From CAYUYV01 sp964522525 (lineage in GTDB: Bacteria > Pseudomonadota > Alphaproteobacteria > JAJFIK01), in NCBI GenBank assembly GCA_964522525.1, contig CAZFWG010000009.1, positions 1 through 64,000 of the forward strand: DNA of 64,000 bases, given 5' to 3'. This document shows, piece by piece, positions 16,821 to 25,609 of this stretch (positions within the stretch are counted from its first letter, which is position 1; each line of letters opens with the position of its first letter). Below the pieces are notes generated by a model. It was not told the origin of the DNA. It saw nothing but the letters and a program-made list of their open reading frames with translations, and ran no database searches. Position numbers and translations under genes: made by a program.

Positions 16821-17384
16821 ATGAGTTCTTGTCGCGGCGTCACAGGTCGGCACCTGGGTGGTGTCTTGATGGTCGTGCTGCTGCTTGTCGGATGTTCCGA
16901 TGTCCGGCGGCGGCAAAGCGCCCTCGATGCCTGCGCGCTGCTGACGCCCGCAACCATCGAAGCCGTGATCGGCGTGCCCTTTGACCGTCCCCGGAGAGGA
17001 CAGATCCTCCGGGGGGGCGACGGCCGTGCGACCATGTCGTCCTGTTCCTGGGTGTCCCGAACGGCCTTGACCGTACCCGGACAGACCGAGCCCGATGCCG
17101 GGGACACGGTGCGGGTGACCTTGGCGGTGTGGACCTGGCCGTCCGGCAGTGGCGGTGCCGTCCGCTATGTGCGGGCGATGGAGAGGTCGGGGGGCGGGGT
17201 CGTCGGCGGCAGCACCCGCATCCGCTCCTTGGGTGAGCGTGCTTATTGGGACGGATCGGTTCACGTGGCCAAGGGGGATGTGTCGATGACCCTTGGCGTG
17301 CGTCCCCTGGTCGGCCTCTTTTCCGATGAGAAGGACCTGGCCCAGGAACGTCAGCTGGCCCGGCAGGTTCTCAACCGCCTATAA
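16821..17384 (+). CDS. Lipoprotein of unknown function (DUF3558-like pattern)
   Basis: A 187-residue protein with a lipoprotein signal peptide: hydrophobic GGVLMVVLLL followed by lipobox LVGC (Cys ~24). The mature part reads CALLTPATIEAVIGVPFD and later an SSCSW segment, a Cys-Leu-Leu-Thr/Pro...Ser-Cys-Trp pattern that resembles DUF3558-type lipoproteins known mainly from actinobacteria. The resemblance is by eye only. GTG codons at 16803 and 16812 are alternative starts; ATG 16821 gives a normal signal-peptide length. Likely outer-membrane anchored. Confidence 0.6.
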   Translation: MSSCRGVTGRHLGGVLMVVLLLVGCSDVRRRQSALDACALLTPATIEAVIGVPFDRPRRGQILRGGDGRATMSSCSWVSRTALTVPGQTEPDAGDTVRVTLAVWTWPSGSGGAVRYVRAMERSGGGVVGGSTRIRSLGERAYWDGSVHVAKGDVSMTLGVRPLVGLFSDEKDLAQERQLARQVLNRL

Positions 17385-17385
17385 G

Positions 17386-17403
17386 GGCGGGCTTCAGCCC
17401 GCC
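17386..17403. terminator. Hairpin between convergent genes, possible terminator
   Basis: GGCGGGC-ttca-GCCCGCC directly after the lipoprotein stop codon. The T-rich run (GATTTTTCG) is ~8 nt downstream rather than immediately adjacent, so intrinsic termination is uncertain. Confidence 0.4.
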
Positions 17404-17469
17404 ATATGTCGGATTTTTCGTGGCCGCCCCCGGCGGGCCGTCCTGAAAAGCGGTCCGTAGACCCCCGTA

Positions 17470-18573
17470 TCAGCCGGGCGTGACGCGCAGGACCTTGCCA
17501 TCCACTTCATCCGTCAGCAGATAAAGCGCGCCGTCGGGGCCGGTGCGCACATCGCGGATCCGGGTCCTGAGGTCATTGAACAGGATCTCTTCGCCGACCA
17601 CCTTGCCGGCTTCCATATCGATGCGGCGGACGTCGCCCGGAACAAGGGCCGCGATGAACAGATCCCCGTCCCAATTGCGGAACAGACTGCCGGAATAGAG
17701 GGTCATGCCCGCCGGGGCGATCGAGGGCACCCAGAATTTGAGGGGTTGCTCAAGGCCTGAGCGCTCCTTGAACGGAGAAATAAGGGCCCCCGAATAATCC
17801 ACGCCATGGGTGATGATCGGCCAGCCGTAATTGAGGCCCGGCTCGATCAGGTTGAGTTCATCACCGCCCCGGGGGCCGTGTTCATGGGCATAGACCCGGC
17901 CCGACAGGGGATCGAGCACGATGCCTTGAACATTGCGGTGGCCGAAGCTCCAGATGCTGTCGCGTGCATCCGCGCGGCCGACAAAGGGATTGTCGTCCGG
18001 GATCGTGCCGTCATCGTTCAGGCGCAGGATGGAGCCCGTGTCGCTCGCCAGGTTCTGGGCCTCTTCGCGGTAGTCGAAACCATCGCCCAAGGTGAGGAGC
18101 AGGGTGCCGTCCTGGAGGAACACCATCCGCCCGCCATAGTGGACGCGCGTGTCCTTCAAGGGCGTCGCCGTATACAGAACTTCGAGATCCTCAAGGCTGT
18201 CACCGGTGAAGCGCCCGCGGGCCAGCCTCGTGCCGTTGGCCTCCGGCGTGCCATGGGCGTAGGTCAGATAGGCCAGGCTGTTGGTCTCGAACGCGGGATG
18301 AAGGACCACGTCAAAAAGACCGCCCTGTCCGCCATCCAGAACGGCGGGGACATTCCTGACGGGTTCCGGCACCAGGTCGCCGTCCCGGATAACCCGCACA
18401 CGGCCCGGCCGCTCCGTCACCAGCATCGAACCATCGGGCAGGAAGGCGAGGCCCCAGGGGTGATCGAGCCCCTCTGCCACCGTTTCGATCTGATAGGCCG
18501 GTTGGGCCTGAACCATGGACGGCAAGGCGGCGATGACGCCGGCCAGAAGGAGTGAACGGAACGCTGCGCCCAT
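17470..18573 (-). CDS. PQQ-dependent aldose sugar dehydrogenase (YliI/soluble GDH type)
   Basis: A 367-residue periplasmic beta-propeller enzyme. A signal peptide (FRSLLLAGVIAALPSMVQAQ) is followed by the GLDHPWGLAFLPDG opening blade. Family residues include the catalytic-His segment VHYGGRMVF, LNDDGTIPDDNPF, FGHRNVQG, HEHGPRGGDELN and LNYGWP. Expected reaction: oxidation of aldoses to lactones with PQQ. ATG 18573 was chosen for its signal peptide and strong GGAGGT; longer reading adds non-conserved sequence. PQQ synthesis genes are not in the window. Confidence 0.85.
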   Translation of the reverse strand: MGAAFRSLLLAGVIAALPSMVQAQPAYQIETVAEGLDHPWGLAFLPDGSMLVTERPGRVRVIRDGDLVPEPVRNVPAVLDGGQGGLFDVVLHPAFETNSLAYLTYAHGTPEANGTRLARGRFTGDSLEDLEVLYTATPLKDTRVHYGGRMVFLQDGTLLLTLGDGFDYREEAQNLASDTGSILRLNDDGTIPDDNPFVGRADARDSIWSFGHRNVQGIVLDPLSGRVYAHEHGPRGGDELNLIEPGLNYGWPIITHGVDYSGALISPFKERSGLEQPLKFWVPSIAPAGMTLYSGSLFRNWDGDLFIAALVPGDVRRIDMEAGKVVGEEILFNDLRTRIRDVRTGPDGALYLLTDEVDGKVLRVTPG

Positions 18574-18707
18574 GGCCTGAAACCTCCATTCCGGATGGGT
18601 TTGCTTCACAATGGAAGTGATTGTGGTAACCAAAGCAGATCCGGCCCAAAATGTCAGGACGGTTTTCGCCCGAGACAACGCCCTCGCGGGGAAGGGGAGA
18701 CAAGACA

Positions 18708-19169
18708 GTGGCATTCGTTCGCACGGTATTCGGCTTCCTGCTGGCCTGGGTGGTGGGCACGGCAGCCATGACCATGATCCATACCCAGTTCGTCATCGAG
18801 CGAGTGGTGGCCCTGGGCGTGTCCGTGTCCATGAGTCAGCGGCTCGATTGGACCCTCGCCGATCTGATCGGCATGAATGATTTCACGGCCCCCAGCGAGC
18901 TGTTGCCCGTGATCATGTGGATTGCCTTCCTGGTGGCTTTTCTGGTCGCGTCGATCCTGACCCGGTTGATCGGTGGCTTGCGGGTTTGGGTTTTCATGAC
19001 CGCTGGGTTCTGCTCGGTCGTTGCCGTCCTGTTCGTTTTCAAGGCCGTCTTCGGCATCATGCCCATCGCCGGCGCGCGGGGGCTTGCGGCGATGCTCACC
19101 CACGGGCTGGCCGGGATCGTGGCCGGGTTCCTGTTCAGCACCCTGACGCCGTCGGTGAAGCGGGGATAA
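18708..19169 (+). CDS. Small membrane protein, unknown
   Basis: A 153-residue protein with four predicted membrane helices (~4-25, 61-83, 87-108 and 115-145) and almost no polar loops. GTG 18708 is chosen because GGGGAG lies about 9 nt upstream and a hydrophobic helix starts at once (VAFVRTVFGFLLAWVVG). I do not recognise a family. It is transcribed divergently from the aldose dehydrogenase with 134 bp between. Confidence 0.6.
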   Translation: MAFVRTVFGFLLAWVVGTAAMTMIHTQFVIERVVALGVSVSMSQRLDWTLADLIGMNDFTAPSELLPVIMWIAFLVAFLVASILTRLIGGLRVWVFMTAGFCSVVAVLFVFKAVFGIMPIAGARGLAAMLTHGLAGIVAGFLFSTLTPSVKRG

Positions 19170-19328
19170 CGGGTTCAACACGTCCTCGTGATCGTAGGCT
19201 CGCGGATTGTTAAGATCCCGTGAGATGGCGTCAAAATCACTAGGCCTGCGGGACCTGGCGGCGTATGGAAACCCAATCTGCGCCAAAAAAAGTCGATGGC
19301 GTTTGGAGACATCCCGGGAGAAGACCAC

Positions 19329-19751
19329 ATGACACTTTTCGGCCAGCGTAATCACACCCCCGTCCTTGCGGCTTTGGTTGCCGTTCTCGGCTTGGTCGTC
19401 ATGGCCCAATCGTCCCTCGCGGCCAGCTTCACGCCCTATACGGCCGAAGCCTTTGAGCAGGCCCAGAGCGAAGGCAAGACGATCCTGGTTGATGTCCATG
19501 CCACATGGTGCCCGACCTGCAAGCGTCAGGCGCCGATCCTGGAGGCCTTGATCAAGGATCCGGCCATGGAAGGCGTGGTTGCCTTCCGCGTGGATTGGGA
19601 CACGGATAAGGATTTCGTGAAAACCCATCGCATTCCCCGCCAATCGACCATTCTGGTCTTCCAGGGCGAGAAGGAAACCGCCCGCTCCGTGGCCGAGACC
19701 CGCGAAGCGGAGTTGCGGTCCCTTGTTCTGGGCGGCATCGGCACCCAATAA
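19329..19751 (+). CDS. Periplasmic thioredoxin-family protein
   Basis: A 140-residue protein with a signal peptide (to about SSLAAS, residue 33) and a thioredoxin fold. The active site is WCPTC (60-64), preceded by ILVDVHAT, and a cis-proline-type segment RIPRQSTILVF follows. The layout resembles the C-terminal domain of DsbD or thiol-reducing partners of CcdA. With ccdA 250 bp downstream on the same strand, a split DsbD-like relay is likely: CcdA brings electrons from cytoplasmic thioredoxin and this protein distributes them in the periplasm. ATG 19329 has RBS GGGAGAAG. Two hairpins follow, so it may be transcribed separately. Confidence 0.8.
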   Translation: MTLFGQRNHTPVLAALVAVLGLVVMAQSSLAASFTPYTAEAFEQAQSEGKTILVDVHATWCPTCKRQAPILEALIKDPAMEGVVAFRVDWDTDKDFVKTHRIPRQSTILVFQGEKETARSVAETREAELRSLVLGGIGTQ

Positions 19752-19768
19752 AAGATCCTGAACGGTTT

Positions 19769-19808
19769 GGCGTGACCTGATCAAGGGACCGGGTCACGCC
19801 GTTCTTTT
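19769..19808 (+). terminator. Rho-independent terminator after the thioredoxin gene
   Basis: GGCGTGACC (19769-19777) pairs with GGTCACGCC (19792-19800) and is followed by GTTCTTTTGTTT. It lies 18 bp after the stop codon. Confidence 0.75.
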
Positions 19809-19813
19809 GTTTG

Positions 19814-19857
19814 AAAGACCCTTTTCCGTACATGGATATTCCGTGAAAGGGTCTTTT
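19814..19857. terminator. Second hairpin, bidirectional terminator-like
   Basis: AAAGACCCTTT pairs with AAAGGGTCTTT across a ~20-nt loop. Flanking A/T runs give U-tracts on both strands. It lies only 6 nt after the first terminator. Confidence 0.55.
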
Positions 19858-20005
19858 CAGTATTCCTTGCGTGAGTGGTGACCTGACGGACCCGCGACTC
19901 CTCGGTCGGGGGCGACTTTCTTTGCATGGGAAGCGATGCCCCGGCATCGGGTCTCGGCAAAGGGCCGTCGGGTCCGGAACCGACCTTCAGAACACAGGAT
20001 GCGCC

Positions 20006-20728
20006 ATGTCCTTTCTTGATTTTCTGGCAAGCTTCGGGGCGGGCGCTCTGACCCTGCTGAACCCTTGCGTCTTGCCCCTGCTGCCGATCCTCGTGGCCTC
20101 GGCCTTGCGCGAAAGCCGTTTCGGGCCCCTGGCCTTGGGTTTGGGCTTGACCGTCTCGTTTACGGTTTTCGGTATCATCATCAACGGTTTCGGCTATCAG
20201 CTCGGGCTCTCCGCCGACCTTGTCCGGATGATCGCGGCGATCGTTCTGGTCTTGTGCGGCATGATCCTGCTCGTGCCCCAGGCCGAAGCCCTTTTCGTCA
20301 AGGCGACGGCGCCGATCGCGGCGGGCGGAAACACGCTTCTGTCCCGGGTTTCCGGCGAAGGCGTCACGGGTCAGTTTTTGGTCGGATGTCTTCTGGGCGC
20401 GGTCTGGGTGCCCTGTGTGGGCCCAACCCTCGGCGCCGCGATTCTGGCCGCCTCGCGCCAGGAGAATCTCCTGGGCGCGAGTTTTGCCTTCTTCATGTTT
20501 GGGTTGGGCACTGCCGCCGCCTTCATGGCCTTCGCCTATGGTTCGCGGCAGGCCTTGGGCGATCGCAAGAAGGCCTGGGGATCGATCGCGAAATGGAGTA
20601 AACCGATCCTCGGCTGGTCCCTCCTGGCCGTCGGGATTTTGATCCTGACGGGAATCGACCGGACCCTGGAGCGGGCCCTCCTGTCGATCACGCCCGACTG
20701 GCTCCTCAGGCTGACAACTTCGTTGTAG
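20006..20728 (+). CDS. ccdA: CcdA/DsbD-type transmembrane electron-transfer protein
   Basis: A 240-residue inner-membrane protein with six helices. The paired redox cysteines are in NPCVLP (~17) and VPCVGP (~136), the CcdA signature. It moves reducing equivalents from cytoplasmic thioredoxin to periplasmic acceptors for cytochrome c maturation or disulfide reduction. ATG 20006 is chosen because the first helix (FLDFLASFGAGALTLL) starts right after. Its 3' end overlaps the convergent crtI gene by 23 bp. The periplasmic thioredoxin upstream is its probable partner. Confidence 0.87.
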   Translation: MSFLDFLASFGAGALTLLNPCVLPLLPILVASALRESRFGPLALGLGLTVSFTVFGIIINGFGYQLGLSADLVRMIAAIVLVLCGMILLVPQAEALFVKATAPIAAGGNTLLSRVSGEGVTGQFLVGCLLGAVWVPCVGPTLGAAILAASRQENLLGASFAFFMFGLGTAAAFMAFAYGSRQALGDRKKAWGSIAKWSKPILGWSLLAVGILILTGIDRTLERALLSITPDWLLRLTTSL

Positions 20729-22238
20729 TGGCGTCCGGGATCATCCGGTCCACGACCTTGGCCGAGCACACGACGCCCGGAAGCCCGGCCCCCGGATGGG
20801 TGCCCGCGCCCACGAGATAGAGATTGCGCACGGCTTCGGAGCGATTGTGGAAGCGGAACCAGGCCGATTGCGAGAAGAACGGCGCGATCGCGAAGCCGGC
20901 GCCCCCTTCGCTCAGATAGTTGTCCTTGAAGTCCGCCGGGGTCATCCAGAAGTCGGAAACGATGCTTTCCTTCAGACCGGGGACCATGGTCCGGTCGAGA
21001 GCGTCAACGATGCGGTCCCGCAGCCGCGACCCTTCCACCGCCCAGTCGATATCCGCCGTCAGGTTCGGCACCGGACACAGCACATACCAGGAATCACAGC
21101 CCTCGGGCGCGAAACTCGGATCGGTGGCCGTCGGCCGATGGACATAGAGGGAGAAATCCTCCGGCATCGTCCGTCCATGGAAGATCTCTTTGAGAAGGGG
21201 CTCAAAGCGGGGTCCGAGCCAAATGGTGTGATGGGCCACGTCCGGATACTGACGCTTGGTCCCGAAATAGAGGACATAGAGCCCCATGGAGAGGCGGCTC
21301 GATTTCGTCTTGGTGCGCAAGGTGAAGGGCTGGACCTTCTCGCTCACCATGGACTTGTAGAAGTGCATGGGATCGGCATTGGACACGACCAGATCCGCAT
21401 CGATGCGCTGACCCGTATCCAGGATCACGCCCTTGGCCTGACCGTTTTCGATCGGCACATTCGCGACCGTGGTGTTGTAGCTCAGGGTGATACCCTGTTC
21501 CTCGGCCAAGCGCACGAGCCCGCCCACGAGCGCGCCCGTGCCGCCCATGGCGAAATGGACGCCCCACTTGCGTTCCAGAAAATGGATCAGTGAAAAGATG
21601 CTCGTGGTCTCGAAGGGATTGCCGCCCACCAGAAGCGGCTGGATCGAGAAGGCCTGGCGCAGCTTCGGGTGTTCCAGATATTTGCACACCAATTGCCAGA
21701 CGGTGCGATAGCTCTCCAGGCGGATCAGGTGTGGCACCTGCTGCATCATGAAGGAGAGATCGTGAAACGGTTTGTCGGCAAGCCTCGTGAAGCCGATGTC
21801 GAAGATCCGTTCCGAATGCTCCAGCAGGCGCAGATAGCCGTCCGCGTCCTTGGGATTGAGTTTGCGGATCTCTCGCTGGGTGTCCTCGACCGTGCCGCCA
21901 TAATCGAACTGTGACCCGTCGTGGTAGTGGAAGCGGTACCACAAATCCAAGGGCTTCAGCGTTACATAGTCGGCCATGCTCTTGCCAAAAAGCTCGAAGA
22001 GTTCTTCGAACAGAAAGGGCGCGGTCACCACTGTCGGACCGGCGTCGTGGCGGAAGCCGTCCCGCTCGAACACCTGGGCGCGGCCGCCGGCCATGGGCGC
22101 GCGTTCGATGACCTGAACGCCATAGCCTTTGGCCCGGAGGCGCAGCGCGGCGGCAAGGCCGCCAAAGCCCGCGCCGATGACAATGGCTTTTTTATCTGTC
22201 TGCGGATGAGACAATGCGGTGGTGTCGTTCGTCGTCAT
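20706..22238 (-). CDS. crtI: Phytoene desaturase (CrtI type)
   Basis: A 510-residue FAD-dependent desaturase that introduces double bonds into phytoene to give lycopene. The N-terminal FAD-binding motif is VIGAGFGGLAAALRLRAKG (~20-38), followed by ERAPMAGGRAQVF and DAGPTVVTAP. The C-terminal signature is LYLVGAGTHPGAGLPGVV. Length and motifs are normal for bacterial CrtI. It is divergent from crtE with 298 bp between them, and no crtB is attached downstream as it often is. Confidence 0.9.
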   Translation of the reverse strand: MTTNDTTALSHPQTDKKAIVIGAGFGGLAAALRLRAKGYGVQVIERAPMAGGRAQVFERDGFRHDAGPTVVTAPFLFEELFELFGKSMADYVTLKPLDLWYRFHYHDGSQFDYGGTVEDTQREIRKLNPKDADGYLRLLEHSERIFDIGFTRLADKPFHDLSFMMQQVPHLIRLESYRTVWQLVCKYLEHPKLRQAFSIQPLLVGGNPFETTSIFSLIHFLERKWGVHFAMGGTGALVGGLVRLAEEQGITLSYNTTVANVPIENGQAKGVILDTGQRIDADLVVSNADPMHFYKSMVSEKVQPFTLRTKTKSSRLSMGLYVLYFGTKRQYPDVAHHTIWLGPRFEPLLKEIFHGRTMPEDFSLYVHRPTATDPSFAPEGCDSWYVLCPVPNLTADIDWAVEGSRLRDRIVDALDRTMVPGLKESIVSDFWMTPADFKDNYLSEGGAGFAIAPFFSQSAWFRFHNRSEAVRNLYLVGAGTHPGAGLPGVVCSAKVVDRMIPDATTTKLSA

Positions 22239-22295
22239 GATACCTCGTTCCTCGTCCCCTCGGGGCGGCGCCGCAAACCAAATCGGGTCAATGGC

Positions 22296-22305
22296 CGTAA
22301 TTACG
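22296..22305. promoter_or_regulatory. Short palindrome in the crtI-crtE divergent promoter
   Basis: CGTAATTACG is a perfect 10-bp dyad in the AT-rich part of the 298-bp crtI/crtE intergenic region. No PpsR/CrtJ-type TGT-N12-ACA site was found. Possible regulator site, weak evidence. Confidence 0.25.
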
Positions 22306-22536
22306 TTGAAACAGTTATCTTGGATTGCGCAGCGGTCAAAACGTCACGACACTTGGGCCATCCGCGCAACCTGATCGAAGGGCGTGGCCTATCCAAATGG
22401 TGTAGATGCTAACGCTCTATATTCAACGGGGGGAGGCCGACGATAGGCTAAAAAGGGAACACCGTGATGACTGGGGGCGGGGGCCACATGTTGAACGGAT
22501 CTCATCCATGCAAAGAAAAGATCGGAAGGAGGGGGC

Positions 22537-23481
22537 ATGCGGGACATCCCGGCCGCCGGCGCCGTAACGACGGGTGGTGCTTCGGAGCCAGTTAATGATC
22601 TCACCGCGTGGCGTCAGGCCGTTGACCGGCGTCTTGAGCTGCTGACGCGATATGGCCCTGGGGCCGCCGCGCCGCTGACTGATTCGGTGCGTCACAGCGC
22701 TCTTGCGCCCGGAAAACGCCTGCGCCCCTTACTGTTCATGGCCGCCTTTGCCGAATATGACGCAGCGCCCGAGGCCGTCCTCGATCCGGCTTGTGCCGTC
22801 GAAATGGTCCACGCGGCGTCCCTCATCCTTGACGATCTTCCGTCCATGGATGATGCCTCGCTTCGACGCGGGCGGCCGGCGAACCATGCCGCCTTCAGCG
22901 AGAGCACGGCCATTCTCGCTGCCGTGTCCCTACTGGCCCAAGCCTTCGGGGTCATTGCACGCGCGCCGGTTGGAACCGAGAAGGCGCGCAACGATCTGAT
23001 CGCCGCGTTGAGCGACGCGATCGGTGTGGCTGGATTGTGCGGTGGTCAGTATGAGGATTTGAATCGGCAGGGTCGATCGGGTCAGGGCGCGCTCGAGATG
23101 ATCCATGCTCAGAAGACAGGGGCTCTGTTTGCCGTCGCGGCGGCGGGCGGCGCGATGCTGGTCGGCGCCGAAGAGGAAACGATCAATGGTCTCCATCGCT
23201 TTGGCCTGTCGATCGGGCTGACCTTTCAGGCTTTTGACGACGTGCTCGACGCGGTGGGATCGCCGTGTCACACCGGCAAGAATGTGGGCCAGGATCGGCG
23301 CCTTGGCGCTCTGTCCGATCCGGTCACTTTGAAGACGGCGCGGGGCACGATTCTCAATCATCTGGAGGCGGCCGAAACGGAGCTTGGCGCCGTCGCCAGG
23401 GATCGGGGGCCCTTGCACCTTTACACCAGCCATCTTAGGGAAGCCTTGGATCGTCATCTCAGCCTTTGTGAGTGTCGATAA
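22537..23481 (+). CDS. crtE: Geranylgeranyl/farnesyl diphosphate synthase (polyprenyl synthetase)
   Basis: A 314-residue trans-isoprenyl diphosphate synthase supplying C20 precursor for carotenoids. The first Asp-rich motif is DDLPSMDD (~107-114) with an Arg pair in LRRGRP. The GQYEDL and HAQKTGALF segments are conserved, and the second Asp-rich motif is FDDVLDAVG. The four-residue DDxxxxD form of the first motif is usual for bacterial CrtE/IspA. Product length cannot be read by eye; the adjacent crtZ and crtI favour GGPP. RBS AAGGAGG is excellent. First gene of a crtE-ABC-ABC-crtZ operon. Confidence 0.85.
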   Translation: MRDIPAAGAVTTGGASEPVNDLTAWRQAVDRRLELLTRYGPGAAAPLTDSVRHSALAPGKRLRPLLFMAAFAEYDAAPEAVLDPACAVEMVHAASLILDDLPSMDDASLRRGRPANHAAFSESTAILAAVSLLAQAFGVIARAPVGTEKARNDLIAALSDAIGVAGLCGGQYEDLNRQGRSGQGALEMIHAQKTGALFAVAAAGGAMLVGAEEETINGLHRFGLSIGLTFQAFDDVLDAVGSPCHTGKNVGQDRRLGALSDPVTLKTARGTILNHLEAAETELGAVARDRGPLHLYTSHLREALDRHLSLCECR

Positions 23482-23484
23482 GGC

Positions 23485-24486
23485 ATGGAAGACATTGCAC
23501 CCTCGATCGGCGTCGCGGCCGATCCCGGACACGTCCCCCTCTTCGTCGACGAGGTCACCGTCGGGTATCGGGGCCGTACCGTGATCGACCGGGTTTCCCT
23601 GCGCCTGCATGAAGGAGAGATCTACGGTCTCCTGGGCCCGAACGGCGCCGGAAAATCGACGCTGATGCGTGCGATTGCCGGTCGGCTTCCCCTCGAGCAC
23701 GGGCGCATTTTCGTCGATGGCGCGCCCATTACCCCCTGTCGGGATCCGATCCCTGATCTGGGCTGGGTGACCCAACGGGTGGCCCTCTTTGATCATTTGA
23801 ATGCGAAGGAAAATCTCAAGACCTTCGGCCGGATCCTGGGTCTGTCGGGCCGCGTCTTGAGGGACCAGGTGGCGGCGGTTCTGGAACGCATGGATCTTCA
23901 GGACACGGCCCGCGTGCCGGTGGAGCGCCTGTCGGGCGGGACCCGGCAACGCTTGCATATTGCTGTTTCCCTGCTGACGAAACCCAAGGTCCTCATTCTC
24001 GATGAGCCCACGGTGGGTGTCGATATCACGTCCCGTCAGGGTCTTTATGCCCTTCTGCAAGGCCTTCAGGCGGAGGGCCTTTCGATCCTGTTGACCACCC
24101 ACGACCTGCCCGAGGCACGGCTGTTGACTCAGCGCATCGGGATCCTGGTTGCCGGTCGTCTGGTGGCGGAGGGAACGCCGGATGCGTTGATCGACTCCCG
24201 CTTCGGCAAGATCCGTCAGGCCCGGATCCGCCTGCGCGCCGATGCCCAAGATCATGAGACCATCTTTCTGACACGTCTCGGCCTTGCCCGGACCGGGTCG
24301 GCCCAGGAATGGTGGGGTCTCATTGAAGAAGAAACCGCCATGCCCCAACTTTTCGCCTGCGTACAGGAGTGTCCTGATCTGATTATGGATATTTCCCTGA
24401 CCCGCCCCGATCTCGACGCCCTGCTTTCTTCATGGGGCGGCCCGCGCTCCGCCGACGGCACGAAAACGGAACCGGAGGCGCCATGA
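23485..24486 (+). CDS. ABC-2 exporter ATP-binding protein inside the carotenoid operon
   Basis: A 333-residue ATPase. Walker A is GPNGAGKST (~52-60), Q-loop WVTQRVALFD, signature LSGGTRQRL, Walker B VLILDEPTVGVD and H-loop TTHD. About 100 residues follow the nucleotide-binding domain, as in drug/lipid-type ABC-2 exporters. The gene starts 3 nt after the crtE stop and ends overlapping the permease start (ATGA), so the four genes are tightly coupled. Cargo is unknown; a lipophilic isoprenoid or an envelope lipid is a reasonable guess. Confidence 0.85.
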   Translation: MEDIAPSIGVAADPGHVPLFVDEVTVGYRGRTVIDRVSLRLHEGEIYGLLGPNGAGKSTLMRAIAGRLPLEHGRIFVDGAPITPCRDPIPDLGWVTQRVALFDHLNAKENLKTFGRILGLSGRVLRDQVAAVLERMDLQDTARVPVERLSGGTRQRLHIAVSLLTKPKVLILDEPTVGVDITSRQGLYALLQGLQAEGLSILLTTHDLPEARLLTQRIGILVAGRLVAEGTPDALIDSRFGKIRQARIRLRADAQDHETIFLTRLGLARTGSAQEWWGLIEEETAMPQLFACVQECPDLIMDISLTRPDLDALLSSWGGPRSADGTKTEPEAP

Positions 24487-25565
24487 AACGTCTACTGCTT
24501 GCGCGGGTCATGCTGCTCGCCCTTTTTCGGGATGTCGGCGCCTTGACCATGGCGTTCATCATGCCGCCCGTGGTCTTTTTCATTTTTGCCTTGATGTTTG
24601 CCCGTGCCGGCGGCGCGGACATCCAAGTGGGGATCGCCGTCGCCGATCTCGCGAAGACACCGATCAGTGAAAGGATCATTCGTGGTCTTGAAAAGGCTTC
24701 CTCGCTGCGAATCATTCGTCCGGTCCTGGACGAGCGGGAGCCGGTCGAGGTTCTGCTGAGGCGGGGGGAGGCCGATGCCGGTCTTGTCATCGGTGAGAGC
24801 ACCGAGGCGGACCTGTTGCCGCCGCTCTTGGTCCTGGTCAGTCCGTCCCGGGAGATTGCCGGTGTCGTGCTGGAGGGGACGGTCCAGGAGATCCTTCTGG
24901 CGGAGGCCGCAGATGTGGGCATGATCCTGCCCATCAGGCGCGAGGCGATCGGGCCGGCCCAATTGATCTCCGCGAGCATCCCCTATTATGCCGCCGCCGT
25001 TTCCCTCCTTTTCCTGTTGCTGTCCGCCATGCAGGGCGCTCTCAGTCTCCAGGAGGAGCGGGAGTCGGGTCTGTTCGAGCGCGTGAGCAGCGGCCCGGGG
25101 GGCATCGCGCCGATCATTGAGGGCAAGTTCCTCTTTCTCACCGTTCAGGGGATCATCCAGGTCTGCCTGATTTTCCTGGCGGCCGTGCTTGTGTTCGGGG
25201 TCAGCCTGGAAGGCGTGATCCTGCCGTGGCTGGCCACGACGGCCCTGTGCGCCGCCGCCGCCGCCGGGCTTGGCCTGTTTTTTGTGACCTTGTGCCGGAC
25301 CCGACGTCAGGCGATGACGCTCGGCAACATTCTGGTGCTGCTCCTGTCCGCGCTGGGCGGCAGCATGATTCCGCGCTTTTTCATGCCCGTGGAAATGCAG
25401 ACCCTGGGCTGGGTGACGCCCAACACATGGGGCCTGGAGGCCTATGCCACCTTCTTATGGCGGGGTGATGAGCTCGAGGCGGTGCTTGTCCCCTGGACCC
25501 TGATGGCCGGCGCGGCCATGATCGGGGTCTTGGGCGCGCGCTTCATGGCCCGGCGCTGGACGTGA
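24483..25565 (+). CDS. ABC-2 type permease
   Basis: A 360-residue permease with the ABC-2 layout: first helix ~20-40 (ALTMAFIMPPVVFFIFALMF), a large extracytoplasmic domain (~45-170) and five or six helices in the C-terminal half (~172-355), including LLLSAMQGALSLQEERESGLFER, the conserved cytoplasmic coupling segment. Start 24483 overlaps the ATPase stop. Together they form a full exporter. It is followed after 44 nt by crtZ. Confidence 0.83.
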   Translation: MKRLLLARVMLLALFRDVGALTMAFIMPPVVFFIFALMFARAGGADIQVGIAVADLAKTPISERIIRGLEKASSLRIIRPVLDEREPVEVLLRRGEADAGLVIGESTEADLLPPLLVLVSPSREIAGVVLEGTVQEILLAEAADVGMILPIRREAIGPAQLISASIPYYAAAVSLLFLLLSAMQGALSLQEERESGLFERVSSGPGGIAPIIEGKFLFLTVQGIIQVCLIFLAAVLVFGVSLEGVILPWLATTALCAAAAAGLGLFFVTLCRTRRQAMTLGNILVLLLSALGGSMIPRFFMPVEMQTLGWVTPNTWGLEAYATFLWRGDELEAVLVPWTLMAGAAMIGVLGARFMARRWT

Positions 25566-25609
25566 CCTGAGGGTGGACGCCGCCGGGCAACCGAGAGTCA
25601 AGGGACGAT

